Under the pieces are notes generated by a model that worked only from the letters and a program-made list of their open reading frames with translations, did not search any database and was not told the DNA's origin. This document shows positions 27,080 through 35,478 of a DNA stretch of 64,000 nucleotides, piece after piece. Origin of the DNA: Bradyrhizobium sp. CB1015 (GTDB lineage: Bacteria; Pseudomonadota; Alphaproteobacteria; Rhizobiales; Xanthobacteraceae); contig NZ_CP104174.1 in the NCBI RefSeq assembly GCF_025200925.1, positions 6,138,001 through 6,202,000 on the forward strand, written 5' to 3'. The translations under genes and the position numbers were made by a program. Every line of letters starts with the position of its first letter. Position 1 is the stretch's first letter.

Positions 27080-28278
27080 GGGGCCTCCATCATCTTGTTC
27101 TGCTCGTCCACCTTCTCGAACATCGCAAGTGTCGTACTCGGCTTGCGCAAGGGTTTCGTCACACGGATCGCGACACGGTCGCCGACCCGGCCCATCCGCC
27201 CCTCGGTCAGCGTGACATCGCCGCAGCGCACGGTGACGTTGGCGTCGGCGCGCATGTCCAGCGGCAGCGTATCGCCGACCTTGAGCCGCATGAGCTGCTT
27301 GAGCGGAATGTCGGCCTCGTAGAGCACCGCGTCGACCGCGATCTCGGCCTGCACGATCTCGGTGGCGAAATGGCCTTCCCAGACCGGGTCGCGGCCGAAC
27401 TTTTCGCCCATGAACATCTGGAGCAGGACGCCCCGGATCGGCTCGATGGTCGCGTAGGGCAGCAGCAGCTCGACGTTGCCGCCGCGGTCTTCCATGTCGA
27501 TGCGCAGGCGCACCAGGATCGCTGCGTTGGCCGGACGGCTGATCGCCGCGAAACGCGGATTGGTCTCGAGCCGGTCGATCGTGAAGGTCACCGGCGACAG
27601 CGGCCGGAACGCCTGCTCGGCGTCGGCCAGCACCACCTCGACCAGCCGCTTGACCAGCTCGGTCTCGATCGTGGTGTAGGGCCGGCCCTCGATGCGCAGC
27701 TGGCTGGTGCCGCGGCGGCCGCCGAGCAGCACGTCGATCATCGAATAGATCAGGTTGGAATCGACCGTCGCCATGCCGAAGTTCTCCCACTCCTCGGCCT
27801 TGAACACGGTGAGGACGGCGGGCAGCGGGATCGAGTTCATGTAGTCGCCGAACCGCACCGAAGTGATGCGGTCGAGCGAGACTTCGACGTTGTCGGAGGT
27901 GAAGTTGCGCAAGGACGTCGTCATCAACCGCACCAGGCGGTCGAAGACGATTTCGAGCATCGGCAAACGCTCGTAGGACACCATCGCCGAATCGATGATC
28001 GCGCGAATGCCGGAATGGTCGTCGAGCGTGACGTCGCCGACGGTGAAGCCGAGGAGATTGTCGATCTCCTCCTGCGACAGCACCCGCTCGCCGGAATTCT
28101 TGCCGCTGCCGAGATCGCGGCTGCCGTCCTCGACCATGGCCGCCCATTGCAAGGCCATGGTCTCCGAGAGCTCGTTCTCGGCGGCAGCCTTTGCCGCCTC
28201 GGCGGGATCCTCGCTATCGAGCGAGGCCTCCCACTGGGCGGCAATTGCATCCTGGTCGACTTGGTCGTTGCCCGCCAT
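27076..28278 (-). CDS. fliM: Flagellar motor switch protein FliM
   Basis: A 400-residue C-ring protein that binds phosphorylated CheY and sets rotation. The CheY-binding EIDNLL motif (LSQEEIDNLLGF) is present but at residues 67-76, after an extra N-terminal segment of about 65 residues, whereas it is usually at the extreme N-terminus. The middle CheC-like domain has TVFKAEEWENFGMATVDSNL and the GGxG-like DVLLGGRRGTSQLR, and the C-terminal FliN-like domain has VGDTLPLDMRADANVTVRCG. The start at 28278 leaves 19 bp to fliL. It overlaps the next gene by 4 bp. Confidence 0.96.
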   Translation of the reverse strand: MAGNDQVDQDAIAAQWEASLDSEDPAEAAKAAAENELSETMALQWAAMVEDGSRDLGSGKNSGERVLSQEEIDNLLGFTVGDVTLDDHSGIRAIIDSAMVSYERLPMLEIVFDRLVRLMTTSLRNFTSDNVEVSLDRITSVRFGDYMNSIPLPAVLTVFKAEEWENFGMATVDSNLIYSMIDVLLGGRRGTSQLRIEGRPYTTIETELVKRLVEVVLADAEQAFRPLSPVTFTIDRLETNPRFAAISRPANAAILVRLRIDMEDRGGNVELLLPYATIEPIRGVLLQMFMGEKFGRDPVWEGHFATEIVQAEIAVDAVLYEADIPLKQLMRLKVGDTLPLDMRADANVTVRCGDVTLTEGRMGRVGDRVAIRVTKPLRKPSTTLAMFEKVDEQNKMMEAP

Positions 28279-28297
28279 GATCCCTAGTCCGTCATGC

Positions 28298-28792
28298 TCA
28301 CTGGACCACGACTTCCTTGAACAGCACGGCGCTGACCTGGATCGGGGCGACCGCCGCGTTGACGCGCTTGGTCAGCTCCTCCTTGAGGCGGAAGATGCCG
28401 GCCGAACCGTTGAGGTCGGACGGGCGCAGCTCGCGCACATAGGTCTGGAAGATGTCGGTGACGCGCGGCATCGTCGGCTTGATCGCCTCGATCTGCTTCT
28501 CTTCTTTCAGCTCCAGCACGATCTTCAGCCGCAGATATTGCACGCGCTCGCCCGGCGCGCCGGCAAGGTTGACCATCATGTCGGGGACGTCGACGAAGGC
28601 CGGCGGCTTCGGCGGCGGCGCAGCCTCGGCGTGATGCTCGTCTCCGCCGTGACGGAAGAAGAACCAGGTCGCGGCGCCGCCGCCGAGGACGGCGAGCACG
28701 CCGACGACCATGATGATGAGCTTGAGCTTGTTCTTCGGCGGAGCGGCTTCCGCGCCATCAGCGGCTGCGCCGCCTTCCTCATTCTCTGCCAT
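28298..28792 (-). CDS. fliL: Flagellar basal body-associated protein FliL
   Basis: A 164-residue inner-membrane protein that surrounds the stator. A cytoplasmic acidic N-terminus is followed by one membrane segment (LKLIIMVVGVLAVLGGGAATWFFF) and a periplasmic domain with the family pattern: FVDVPDMMVNLAGAPGERVQ, YLRLKIVLELKEEKQIEAIK, TMPRVTDIFQTYVRELRPSD and FKEVVVQ at the C-terminus. First gene of fliL-fliM-DUF6468-motE-like. A TTAACCAT half site of the CtrA type lies about 120 bp upstream. Confidence 0.96.
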   Translation of the reverse strand: MAENEEGGAAADGAEAAPPKNKLKLIIMVVGVLAVLGGGAATWFFFRHGGDEHHAEAAPPPKPPAFVDVPDMMVNLAGAPGERVQYLRLKIVLELKEEKQIEAIKPTMPRVTDIFQTYVRELRPSDLNGSAGIFRLKEELTKRVNAAVAPIQVSAVLFKEVVVQ

Positions 28793-29174
28793 CGTTGCCG
28801 CGCCCGTTCATCTCTCAAAGGGTCGAAAGAGCGAAGCCTCCTGGCAGACAATGACGCGATACGAATGCCCCAGCGCAATGCGCTCCTCTGATGCGCAAAC
28901 GCTACGGTAATAATGGTTAACGGAATCTTTCGATTGGGCCTCTGCTAGGAAAAATCTGCCGGGCAAACATGGCTAACAGAACCTTTCTGCCGCCCGCTCG
29001 CGCCTCTCAAACATCTGCAAGCTATTGACAAAACATATCTTTTTGGTTTGGCACGGCTTTCGCTGAGAGAGGACCGAGACTGCACGGTTTGGGAGAACCC
29101 CACGGTCTCGGTCACGGGGTCCGCCAAGGCGCTTGGGAGAGCGAAATGGCAGATCCACTCAGGGGAGAATTCCG
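28793..29174. other. Divergent fliL / flgF intergenic region
   Basis: 382 bp. It holds a TTAACCAT CtrA half site (28913-28920, minus strand reading toward fliL), a sigma-54 -24/-12 element at 29049-29064 reading toward flgF, and a 9-bp perfect inverted repeat GACCGAGAC / GTCTCGGTC (29072-29080 and 29105-29113) in what would be the 5' end of the flgF transcript. No gene is seen. Confidence 0.7.
29049..29064 (+). promoter_or_regulatory. Sigma-54 promoter for flgFGAH
   Basis: TGGCACG-GCTT-TCGCT: GG and GC are separated by exactly 10 bases, as required for sigma-54, with one mismatch to TTGC. It lies about 110 bp before the flgF start. Sigma-54 dependence is known for mid-class flagellar operons of alphaproteobacteria. 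Confidence 0.55.
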
Positions 29175-29936
29175 ATGCAGAACGCGCTTCTGATCGGCTT
29201 GTCACGGCAGATGACGTTGGAGCGGCAGATGGATGTCATCGCCAACAACGTCGCCAACGCCAACACCAACGGCTTCAAGGCCGACCATTCGCTGTTCGAG
29301 GAGTATCTGAACTCGAACGCGCGTGAGGACAATTTCATCGGTCGCGACCGCCGGGTCTCCTATGTCCAGGACCGCGGCACCTTCCGCGACATCGGCCAGG
29401 GGCCGATGGAGCCGACCAACAATCCGCTCGACATGGCGATCAACGGCGGCGCCTATTTCGCGGTGCAAGCCAATGGCGGCGAGCTCTATACCCGCGACGG
29501 CAAGTTCTCGCTCAACAGCACCGGCCAGCTCGTCACCGCGGACGGCAATCTCGTGCTCGGCAATGCCGGCCCGATCACCTTCCAGCCGACCGACCACGAC
29601 ATCAATGTCGCGCCCGACGGCACCGTCACGGTGCTCGAGGGTACGGCGCGGACCGATTCGATCCGCGGCAAGATCCGCATGGTGTCGTTCGACGATCCGG
29701 CCAAGCTGACCAAGCTCGGCGCCAATCTCTATGCCGCCGGCTCGGCAAACCAGCAGGCCGACACCAAGTCCACCTTGCAGCAGGGTTACATCGAGAAGTC
29801 GAACGTGAATGCGGTCGGCGAGATGACCCGCATGGTCGAAGTCATGCGCAGCTACACCGCCATCGCCAATCTGCTGCAGCAGCAGAGCGACCTCCACAAA
29901 TCGGCGATCGATAAGCTCGCCGACGTTCCGGCCTGA
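29175..29936 (+). CDS. flgF: Flagellar distal-rod protein FlgF
   Basis: A 253-residue proximal/distal rod protein. It starts MQNALLIGLSRQMTLERQMD at 29175 after an AGGGGAG Shine-Dalgarno (29161-29167), then has the axial motif VIANNVANANTNGFKADHSL and the FlgF/FlgG domain NPLDMAINGGAYFAVQANGG and ELYTRDGKFSLNSTGQLVTA. The C-terminal helix is KSNVNAVGEMTRMVEVMRSY followed by ANLLQQQSDL. First gene of flgF-flgG-flgA-flgH; the gap to flgG is 16 bp. Confidence 0.96.
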   Translation: MQNALLIGLSRQMTLERQMDVIANNVANANTNGFKADHSLFEEYLNSNAREDNFIGRDRRVSYVQDRGTFRDIGQGPMEPTNNPLDMAINGGAYFAVQANGGELYTRDGKFSLNSTGQLVTADGNLVLGNAGPITFQPTDHDINVAPDGTVTVLEGTARTDSIRGKIRMVSFDDPAKLTKLGANLYAAGSANQQADTKSTLQQGYIEKSNVNAVGEMTRMVEVMRSYTAIANLLQQQSDLHKSAIDKLADVPA

Positions 29937-29952
29937 TTGAAGGAGAACTGAG

Positions 29953-30741
29953 ATGCAGGCGCTTCACACCGCAGCGACCGGAATGGCGGCACAGGAACTC
30001 AACGTTCAGGTGATCTCCAACAACATCGCGAACCTGCGCACCACCGGCTTCAAGAAGCAGACGGCGGCATTCCAGGACCTGATCTACGAGCACGTGCGCC
30101 GCGTCGGCGCCCAGTCGTCCGACCAGGGCACCATCCTGCCGGTCGGCGTCGACATCGGCGGCGGCGTCAAGACCGTCGGCACCCCGCGCAGCATGACGCA
30201 AGGAACGCTGTCGCAGACCGGCAACGACCTCGATCTCGCCGTCTCGGGCGAGGGCTTCTTCAAGATCCTGATGCCCGACGGCACCTTCCAGTACACCCGC
30301 GACGGCACCTTCCAGATGGACAATCAGGGCCGCGTCGTCACCGCGCAGGGCAACCCGGTGCAGCCCACCATCACCATCCCGAACAACGCCTCGGGCATCA
30401 CCGTCAGCGAGCAGGGCCAGGTCTCAGTGACGCTGCCGGGTTCCTCGACCTCCTCGATCGTCGGCCAGATCGGCATCACCCGCTTCATCAACAAGGCGGG
30501 CCTGCAGCCGGTCGGCAACAACCAGTTCACCGAGACGCCCTCGTCCGGCGCGCCGCAGGACGGCACCGCGAACTCCGAGGGCTACGGCAAGATCACGCAA
30601 GGCAGCCTCGAGCAGGCCAATGTCGACGTCGTCTCGGAGATGAGCGATCTGATCGCCGCCCAGCGCGCCTACGAGATGAACGCCAAGGTGATCAGCGCCG
30701 CGGACCAGATGATGCAATCGACCACGGCGCTGTTCCGCTGA
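29953..30741 (+). CDS. flgG: Flagellar distal-rod protein FlgG
   Basis: A 262-residue rod protein, standard length. It starts MQALHTAATGMAAQELNVQV after AAGGAGAA, with the axial motif VISNNIANLRTTGFKKQ, the FlgG block TGNDLDLAVSGEGFFKILMP and DGTFQYTRDGTFQMDNQGRV, and a C-terminal helix NVDVVSEMSDLIAAQRAYEM ending MMQSTTALFR. This is a textbook FlgG and defines the operon as the distal-rod and ring operon. Confidence 0.98.
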   Translation: MQALHTAATGMAAQELNVQVISNNIANLRTTGFKKQTAAFQDLIYEHVRRVGAQSSDQGTILPVGVDIGGGVKTVGTPRSMTQGTLSQTGNDLDLAVSGEGFFKILMPDGTFQYTRDGTFQMDNQGRVVTAQGNPVQPTITIPNNASGITVSEQGQVSVTLPGSSTSSIVGQIGITRFINKAGLQPVGNNQFTETPSSGAPQDGTANSEGYGKITQGSLEQANVDVVSEMSDLIAAQRAYEMNAKVISAADQMMQSTTALFR

Positions 30742-30751
30742 GGTGATGACG

Positions 30752-31876
30752 ATGATCCGCGCCACCCTCGCCACGATCTCCACCCTTCTCGCGCTGGCCT
30801 TGCCGGCAGCGGCCGCAGACGATTTCATCGCCGCGCCGACGCTGCGCGCAAGCGTCACGGTGACCTCGGACGTGGTGCGGGTCGGCGATCTCATCGACAA
30901 CGCCGGATCGGCCGCGCTGATCCCGGTCTACCGCTCGCCCGATCTCGGCACCACCGGCACGCTGACGGTCGGCCAGGTGCTGTCGGTACTGCGCGCCAAG
31001 CAGGTGATCGGCGTCATGACCGGCGACATCAAGGAGGTCCAGGTCACCCGCCTCGCCCGCACGCTCGCGAGCAAGGATATCGAAAACGCGGTCGCCGCGG
31101 CGCTGGAGCGCCGCTTCGGCCTCGGAGACGCCGCCAACATCACCATCACGTTCGACCGCAACGTCGCCGAGATGCGGCTGGACGCCTCCAACAACGGCGC
31201 GCTGCAGCCGGTCGCAACCCGCTTTGATGCCCGCAGCGGCCGCTTCGACATCGCCTTCGAGATCGCCAACGACGGCAATGCCGCGCCGACCAAGCTGCGC
31301 TTCACCGGCACCGCGATCGAGACGGTGGAGGTGGCCGTGCTGACCCGCGACATCGACCGCGCCGAGCTTCTGAAATCCTCCGACCTGTCGTTGGAGCGCC
31401 GGCCGAAGGCCGAGGTCGCCGGCGAGCCTGCCTCGCGCGATCGCAGCATCGGCATGCAGCTGCGCCGTGGAATGCGCGCGGGCACGCCGATCCGCGCCGC
31501 CGACCTCGTCCGACCCGACTTCGTGGTGCGCGATCAGGCCGTCACCATCATCTACCAGGTGCCCGGCCTCTATCTCACCACGCGCGGCAAGGCGATCGAG
31601 AGCGGCGCCGAGGGCGACACCGTCAGCGTGCTCAATCTGCAGTCCAAGCGCACGCTGACCGGAATCGTCACCGGCCGCGGCCAGGTGACCGTCCAGGGCG
31701 CCAGCCAGTCCGCGCCGATGGCGCCGGCGGTCGAGCAGACCTCGTCGGTCAAGCGCGACAACGTGCCGGCGGCCGCTGCCCTGGCGCAGAGCCTGATCCA
31801 GGCGCCCGCAGCCGAGATCGCCCAAGCCCAGATTCCGCAAGTTCGCCTCTCGCAAGCTCCAGCCAAGTCAGAGTAG
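30752..31876 (+). CDS. flgA: P-ring assembly chaperone FlgA
   Basis: Periplasmic chaperone needed for FlgI polymerisation into the P ring. The ATG at 30752 is preferred because the GAGG at 30740-30743 is 8 bases away; GTG 30743 and ATG 30746 are too close. The signal peptide is MIRATLATISTLLALALPAAAA. The body includes a SAF-type domain (RRGMRAGTPIRAADLVRPDF) and the C-terminal block GDTVSVLNLQSKRTLTGIVT with the family-typical GRGQVTVQ. At 374 residues it is longer than the ~220 of enterics, as usual in alphaproteobacteria. The stop is followed 4 bp later by flgH. Confidence 0.94.
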   Translation: MIRATLATISTLLALALPAAAADDFIAAPTLRASVTVTSDVVRVGDLIDNAGSAALIPVYRSPDLGTTGTLTVGQVLSVLRAKQVIGVMTGDIKEVQVTRLARTLASKDIENAVAAALERRFGLGDAANITITFDRNVAEMRLDASNNGALQPVATRFDARSGRFDIAFEIANDGNAAPTKLRFTGTAIETVEVAVLTRDIDRAELLKSSDLSLERRPKAEVAGEPASRDRSIGMQLRRGMRAGTPIRAADLVRPDFVVRDQAVTIIYQVPGLYLTTRGKAIESGAEGDTVSVLNLQSKRTLTGIVTGRGQVTVQGASQSAPMAPAVEQTSSVKRDNVPAAAALAQSLIQAPAAEIAQAQIPQVRLSQAPAKSE

Positions 31877-31880
31877 ATTC

Positions 31881-32645
31881 ATGTCCACGTTCAGTTCGGC
31901 CTCCCGCCCTCGTCGCATCGCGATCTCTGCCCTGCTGCTGGCGACTTGCACCTTGGCGAGCGGCTGCTCCTCGATCGACCGGCTGTCGCAGATCGGCGAG
32001 CAGCCGAAGCTGTCGGCCATCGACAATCCGACCACGCAGCCCGGCTACAAGCCGGTGCAGATGCCGATGCCCAAGCCCGAGGTCGCCTCCTACAATCCGA
32101 ACTCGCTCTGGCGCAACGGCAGCCGCGCCTTCTTCAAGGACCAGCGCGCCCGCCAGGTCGGCGATCTCCTCACCGTGACCGTGAACATCACCGACAAGGC
32201 CAACATCGAGAACGACACCTCGCGCAGCCGCACCAACAAGGAAGATTCAGGGATCACCAACTTCATCGGCGCCCAAACGATCACCCAGGCCAACAAGATC
32301 CTGCCGGGCCGCGTCCTGACCGCCGACTCGACCTCGCAGAGCGAGGGCAAGGGCAGCGTCGACCGCAAGGAAGCCCTGCAGACCAACGTCGCCGCCGTGG
32401 TGACCCAGGTGCTGCCGAACGGCAACCTGGTCGTCGAAGGCAAGCAGGAGATCCGCGTCAACTTCGAAATTCGCGAGCTGATCGTCGCCGGCATCGTCCG
32501 CCCCGAGGACATCCAGAGCGACAACACCATCGATTCCACCAAGATCGCCCAGGCCCGCATCGCCTATGGCGGCCGCGGCCAGATCACCGACGTGCAGCAG
32601 CCGCGCTACGGTCAGCAGGTCATGGACGTGCTCCTGCCCTTCTAA
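31881..32645 (+). CDS. flgH: Flagellar L-ring lipoprotein FlgH
   Basis: A 254-residue outer-membrane lipoprotein forming the L ring. The lipobox is LASGC near residue 30 (TLASGCSSIDRL), after a hydrophobic signal. The FlgH domain follows: YNPNSLWRNGSRAFFKDQRA, QVGDLLTVTVNITDKANIEN, VTQVLPNGNLVVEGKQEIRV and the C-terminal RIAYGGRGQITDVQQPRYGQ with VMDVLLPF at the end. Last gene of flgFGAH, followed by a strong hairpin terminator. Confidence 0.97.
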   Translation: MSTFSSASRPRRIAISALLLATCTLASGCSSIDRLSQIGEQPKLSAIDNPTTQPGYKPVQMPMPKPEVASYNPNSLWRNGSRAFFKDQRARQVGDLLTVTVNITDKANIENDTSRSRTNKEDSGITNFIGAQTITQANKILPGRVLTADSTSQSEGKGSVDRKEALQTNVAAVVTQVLPNGNLVVEGKQEIRVNFEIRELIVAGIVRPEDIQSDNTIDSTKIAQARIAYGGRGQITDVQQPRYGQQVMDVLLPF

Positions 32646-32705
32646 GCCCTTCAAGAGCTCCCACATCGTGCTCGCGAAACCTAGGCGCGAACGACGATGT
32701 ACTAC

Positions 32706-32746
32706 GCGGCCTCCGGTAGCTCCCCTGCCGGAGGCCGCATGCGTTT
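32706..32746 (+). terminator. Terminator of the flgFGAH operon
   Basis: Stem GCGGCCTCCGG (32706-32716) / CCGGAGGCCGC (32728-32738), 11 bp perfect, followed by ATGCGTTTT. It lies 60 bp after the flgH stop. Confidence 0.75.
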
Positions 32747-32837
32747 TGGTGAAGGTGCGGGCTGCGAGCTTCGGCTCCGGTCTGCGCCATCGTAACGACG
32801 CTGCCTCTCCACGCTCCGTCGTTGCTGTCGATGTTCA

Positions 32838-33145
32838 CTAATTCGCTGATTGGATCGCGGTGGTCTTGGTAGCGGCGAAGGCCTTGGGGGTTTGTCCTGC
32901 CAAGGCCTGATGGGGTCTGTGGTTGTTGTAGTAAACGAGGTACTCGAACAGTTCATTGGCGAAGTGGTCGAGGTTGTCGAAGGTCGCGCCGTCGATGACG
33001 TCGTCATCGAGGGTGCGCCAGAAGCGTTCGACCTTACCGTTGGTCTGCGGCCGATAGGGCCGGGTGTAGCGGTGTTTGATGCCGAGCTCGAGCAGCATGG
33101 CCTCGAACGGATGCTCGCCCGGCTTGGTGCGGGCGGCTTGTCCGC
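32838..33145 (-). pseudogene. C-terminal remnant of an IS481-type transposase
   Basis: Only the last ~100 residues of a DDE integrase-type transposase remain: KHRYTRPYRPQTNGKVERFW (with the catalytic Glu of the DDE triad in GKVER), then ELFEYLVYYNNHRPHQALAG and QTPKAFAA near the end. The HTH region and the first two catalytic Asp are absent. Upstream of about 33145 the frame runs into a half copy of the dispersed palindromic repeat, so the transposase has been truncated. No terminal inverted repeat could be paired. It marks an old insertion downstream of flgH. Confidence 0.85.
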
Positions 33146-33162
33146 CGAAGCTCGAGGGCGGA

Positions 33163-33239
33163 AGCAAAGCAATGCAGAATCCCTCAACACAAAGACTCTG
33201 GATTGCTTCGTCGCGAAGGGCTCCTCGCAATGACGGTGT
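33163..33239. repeat. Palindromic intergenic repeat, partial copy 4
   Basis: The right half of the family is intact (CTCTGGATTGCTTCGTCGCG, then GGCTCCTCGCAATGACGG), while the left half is degenerate (AAGCAAAGCAATGCAGAATC). It adjoins the truncated IS481 transposase. Confidence 0.75.
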
Positions 33240-33256
33240 AGAGAGCGGCGGCCTCA

Positions 33257-33583
33257 TCACGCTGCATCCGCGACGGCGCGTATCTCAAGATGCATGCCGG
33301 TCTCCTTCTGAAGCGCGTGGATCACCGCCATCAGGTTCTCGGCCGTCGGATTGCCGCGCGGTCCGAACATCCGCATCAGGCTCTTTTGCGGACGATCAAT
33401 CACCTCGCTCAGCCGTTCGAAACCGATGGTCGCATTGATGTAAGTGCGTAATGCCGTGCGGCCGTAGTCGACGTCCCCTTGCAACAGGCCCTGCATCGCC
33501 TCCAGGAACAGCGCTTCGCGAAAGGCGGGATCGCGCTCCGCCATCGCACGGACGGTATCACGAAAACTCCGAGTTAATGGCAT
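33257..33583 (-). CDS. Antitoxin of a RelE/ParE-type toxin-antitoxin pair (helix-turn-helix)
   Basis: A 108-residue DNA-binding protein of the addiction-module antidote (HigA-like/YbaQ-type) family. It starts MPLTRSFRDTVRAMAERDPA after a GGGAGAAGG Shine-Dalgarno. The N-terminal part EALFLEAMQGLLQGDVDYGR and the HTH region FERLSEVIDRPQKSLMRMFG, NPTAENLMAVIHALQKETG are typical of the partner of RelE/ParE toxins in rhizobia. The order toxin-antitoxin (toxin first) with an 11-bp gap is conserved. The antitoxin frame is intact, whereas the toxin upstream is frameshifted. Confidence 0.85.
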   Translation of the reverse strand: MPLTRSFRDTVRAMAERDPAFREALFLEAMQGLLQGDVDYGRTALRTYINATIGFERLSEVIDRPQKSLMRMFGPRGNPTAENLMAVIHALQKETGMHLEIRAVADAA

Positions 33584-33593
33584 CACCTTCTCC

Positions 33594-33912
33594 CTATCGT
33601 GCTCTTGACTTGTAATCACGCCAGCGGCGTAACGCCGTATCGATATCGTTTTGCTGTCTCTGCTTGGTGCCGCCTCCCAACAGAATAACCAGCGAATTAC
33701 CGTTCCAGCCGAAATAAACCCGGTAGCCAAGGGCCACGATTGATCTTGAGTTCAGCGGCCCCCTCCCCAATGGACTTGACGTTTGACCTGTTGCCATCGG
33801 CCAGCCGCTCCATCGCGACCGCAATCGTGACGCGGGCCTGCGGATCAAGTCGTTCGAGCCAATCGCGAAACGGGCTGCGATCATCGACGATATATTCTCC
33901 GACCCTGATCAT
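33594..33912 (-). pseudogene. Frameshifted RelE/ParE-type toxin
   Basis: The N-terminal two thirds are in one frame from ATG 33912: MIRVGEYIVDDRSPFRDWLE, then MERLADGNRSNVKSIGEGAA and ELKINRGP. The C-terminal part is in another frame: YRVYFGWNGNSLVILLGGGT, KQRQQNDIDTALRRWRDYKS, ending 33594. Both parts match the RelE/ParE toxin family. Removing one of the two T in CCCTTGGC (minus strand; A pair at 33729-33730) restores GPGYRVYFGWNG. As sequenced, the protein would end in WLPGLFRLER. This is a 1-base insertion or a sequencing error; if real, the toxin is inactive. Confidence 0.85.
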
Positions 33913-34515
33913 TTGGCACCACACTCGTTACCATTTTTCAATTTCAGAAAATTCGGTTTATTAAAAATTCTCATTGACACACCCCCACCACCCCATTATG
34001 TTCCCGTTTCGTTCCATTCCACAAGAGGGCGTATCGCGATCGTCACGAAGCGCGGGATGGGATGCGGTGGCCGCGACGGCGTCGGCGCGAATGGTGGCTG
34101 CAGGGCGGAAAACCGTGAGCGGCGACAGGCGCGATACGACACGGCGCTGAAAGCGTCTTCGAATGGCCTCGACGGTGAGCGCACGCCAGCCGTGGAGAGC
34201 CCAGCGAGGATGTGCGCGGACGGAGAAGTCGTGTGGTCCCGACGCCCGGGGTCTGTGCGCCAAGGCTTGCGGTGACGTTGCGGTCCGACCGGGCCCGCAG
34301 CGTCAGTCATCCGCAAGGCGACGGGGGCAATAGTGCATCGCTCCCCGGGGAGCAACTGTGCTGAAGTAGACCGCCGATCGGCCGGCCTCAAGGCTGGCGC
34401 GAAGACGCGCCCCCGCCTTCGGCGGCTGACGGCCTTGACCCCGTCCGCTCGCCGGTCTGTCGGCTTGGCATGCGCTCGGTCCGGGACCGGGCGCATGGAG
34501 GCGCGCTCGATCAGT
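33913..34515. other. Noncoding region between the toxin remnant and the IS110 element
   Basis: About 600 bp. An AT-rich stretch (33925-33980) probably contains the promoter of the toxin-antitoxin pair. The rest is GC-rich and probably includes the left non-coding end of the IS110 element. Long frames here on both strands have no recognisable protein content. No terminal inverted repeat is seen, which is usual for IS110. Confidence 0.5.
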
Positions 34516-35478
34516 TCACCGCAACGCGTAGCGGGCGGGATCCCATTTCTCGCCGCGTGCAATCATCGTGTTGAGAATGACGATCAGCTTGCGCATGCAG
34601 GCAATCACTGCAACCTTCTTCAGCTTTCCCTTGGCGATCAGCCGTTCATAGTAGGCCTTGAGCACCGGGTTGCTCTGGGTGGCTGCGCCGATACAGGGCA
34701 TGTAGAGGGCGTTGCGGACCCAGCGCCGACCGCCCTTGATGTGGCGCTCACCACGCCGTTTGCCGCTGTCGTCGTCATAAGGAGCGGCTCCCAACAACGC
34801 GGCAGCGACCTCCTCGCGCACCGTCCCGAGCTCTGGGAGGCCCGCAAGGAGGACCGCAGAGGCCACATCGCCGAGACCCGGCACGCTCTCGATGATCTCG
34901 GCGCGTTTGGCAAATGCCGGTGTGGCCTTGATCGTGGCGGTGATGGCGTCCTCGATCTTGGCCGTCTCGATGTCGAGGCCCTTCAAGACGCGAGCGTGGG
35001 CTTTCTGAACCGCTCCCGGCACCGCATGTTCGTTCTGGCTTTGCAGGCGGGTCCTCAGATCAATCAGGGCTTTGCGCGCTTTGACCAGTGCCGCCAGCTC
35101 GTCGCGTGCGGCATCGTGGATCTGGTCCAATACTTCGTCGAACGTCTCGGCGAACCAGGCGATCATCTCCGCGTCGATCGTATCGTTCTTGGCGAGCCGT
35201 CCGGCCGATCGGGCGAAGCTGCGCACGCGCTTGGGATCGACAATCCGCACCTCGATGCCAGCCTGACGCAGCACCCTGGCCCAGTCCCGCTCATAGCCGC
35301 CGGATGCCTCCATCACCGCCTTGGCTACTTTGTGCTTGCGCAGCCAGGCCACCAGTTTGCGGTGCCCCTCTGCGGTGCTCGGGAACGTTTGCCGTTGCGA
35401 CAACGGGCGGATGCATGCATCCACCTTGCCCTTGGCCACATCGATACCGACGACAATGCGATCGTTTTGTGCCATCAT
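34516..35478 (-). mobile_element. IS110-family transposase
   Basis: A 320-residue transposase. The N-terminal RuvC-like DEDD domain has VVGIDVAKGKVDACIRP (first Asp), MEASGGYERDW (Glu region) and KNDTIDAEMIAWFAE (the D-x-x-D pair). The C-terminal transposase-20 domain has SVPGLGDVASAVLLAGLPEL and LLGAAPYDDDSGKRRGERHI, containing the essential Ser-rich region, then MPCIGAATQSNPVLKAYYER. It starts MMAQND at 35478 after GGGAG. The frame is complete, so the element may be functional. Element ends could not be fixed because IS110 members lack inverted repeats. Confidence 0.9.

Noticed and set aside
33996..34562. Minus-strand frame of 188 codons before the IS110 transposase
   Set aside because: Arg/Pro/Ser-rich with no motif; runs through AT-rich and IS-end sequence.
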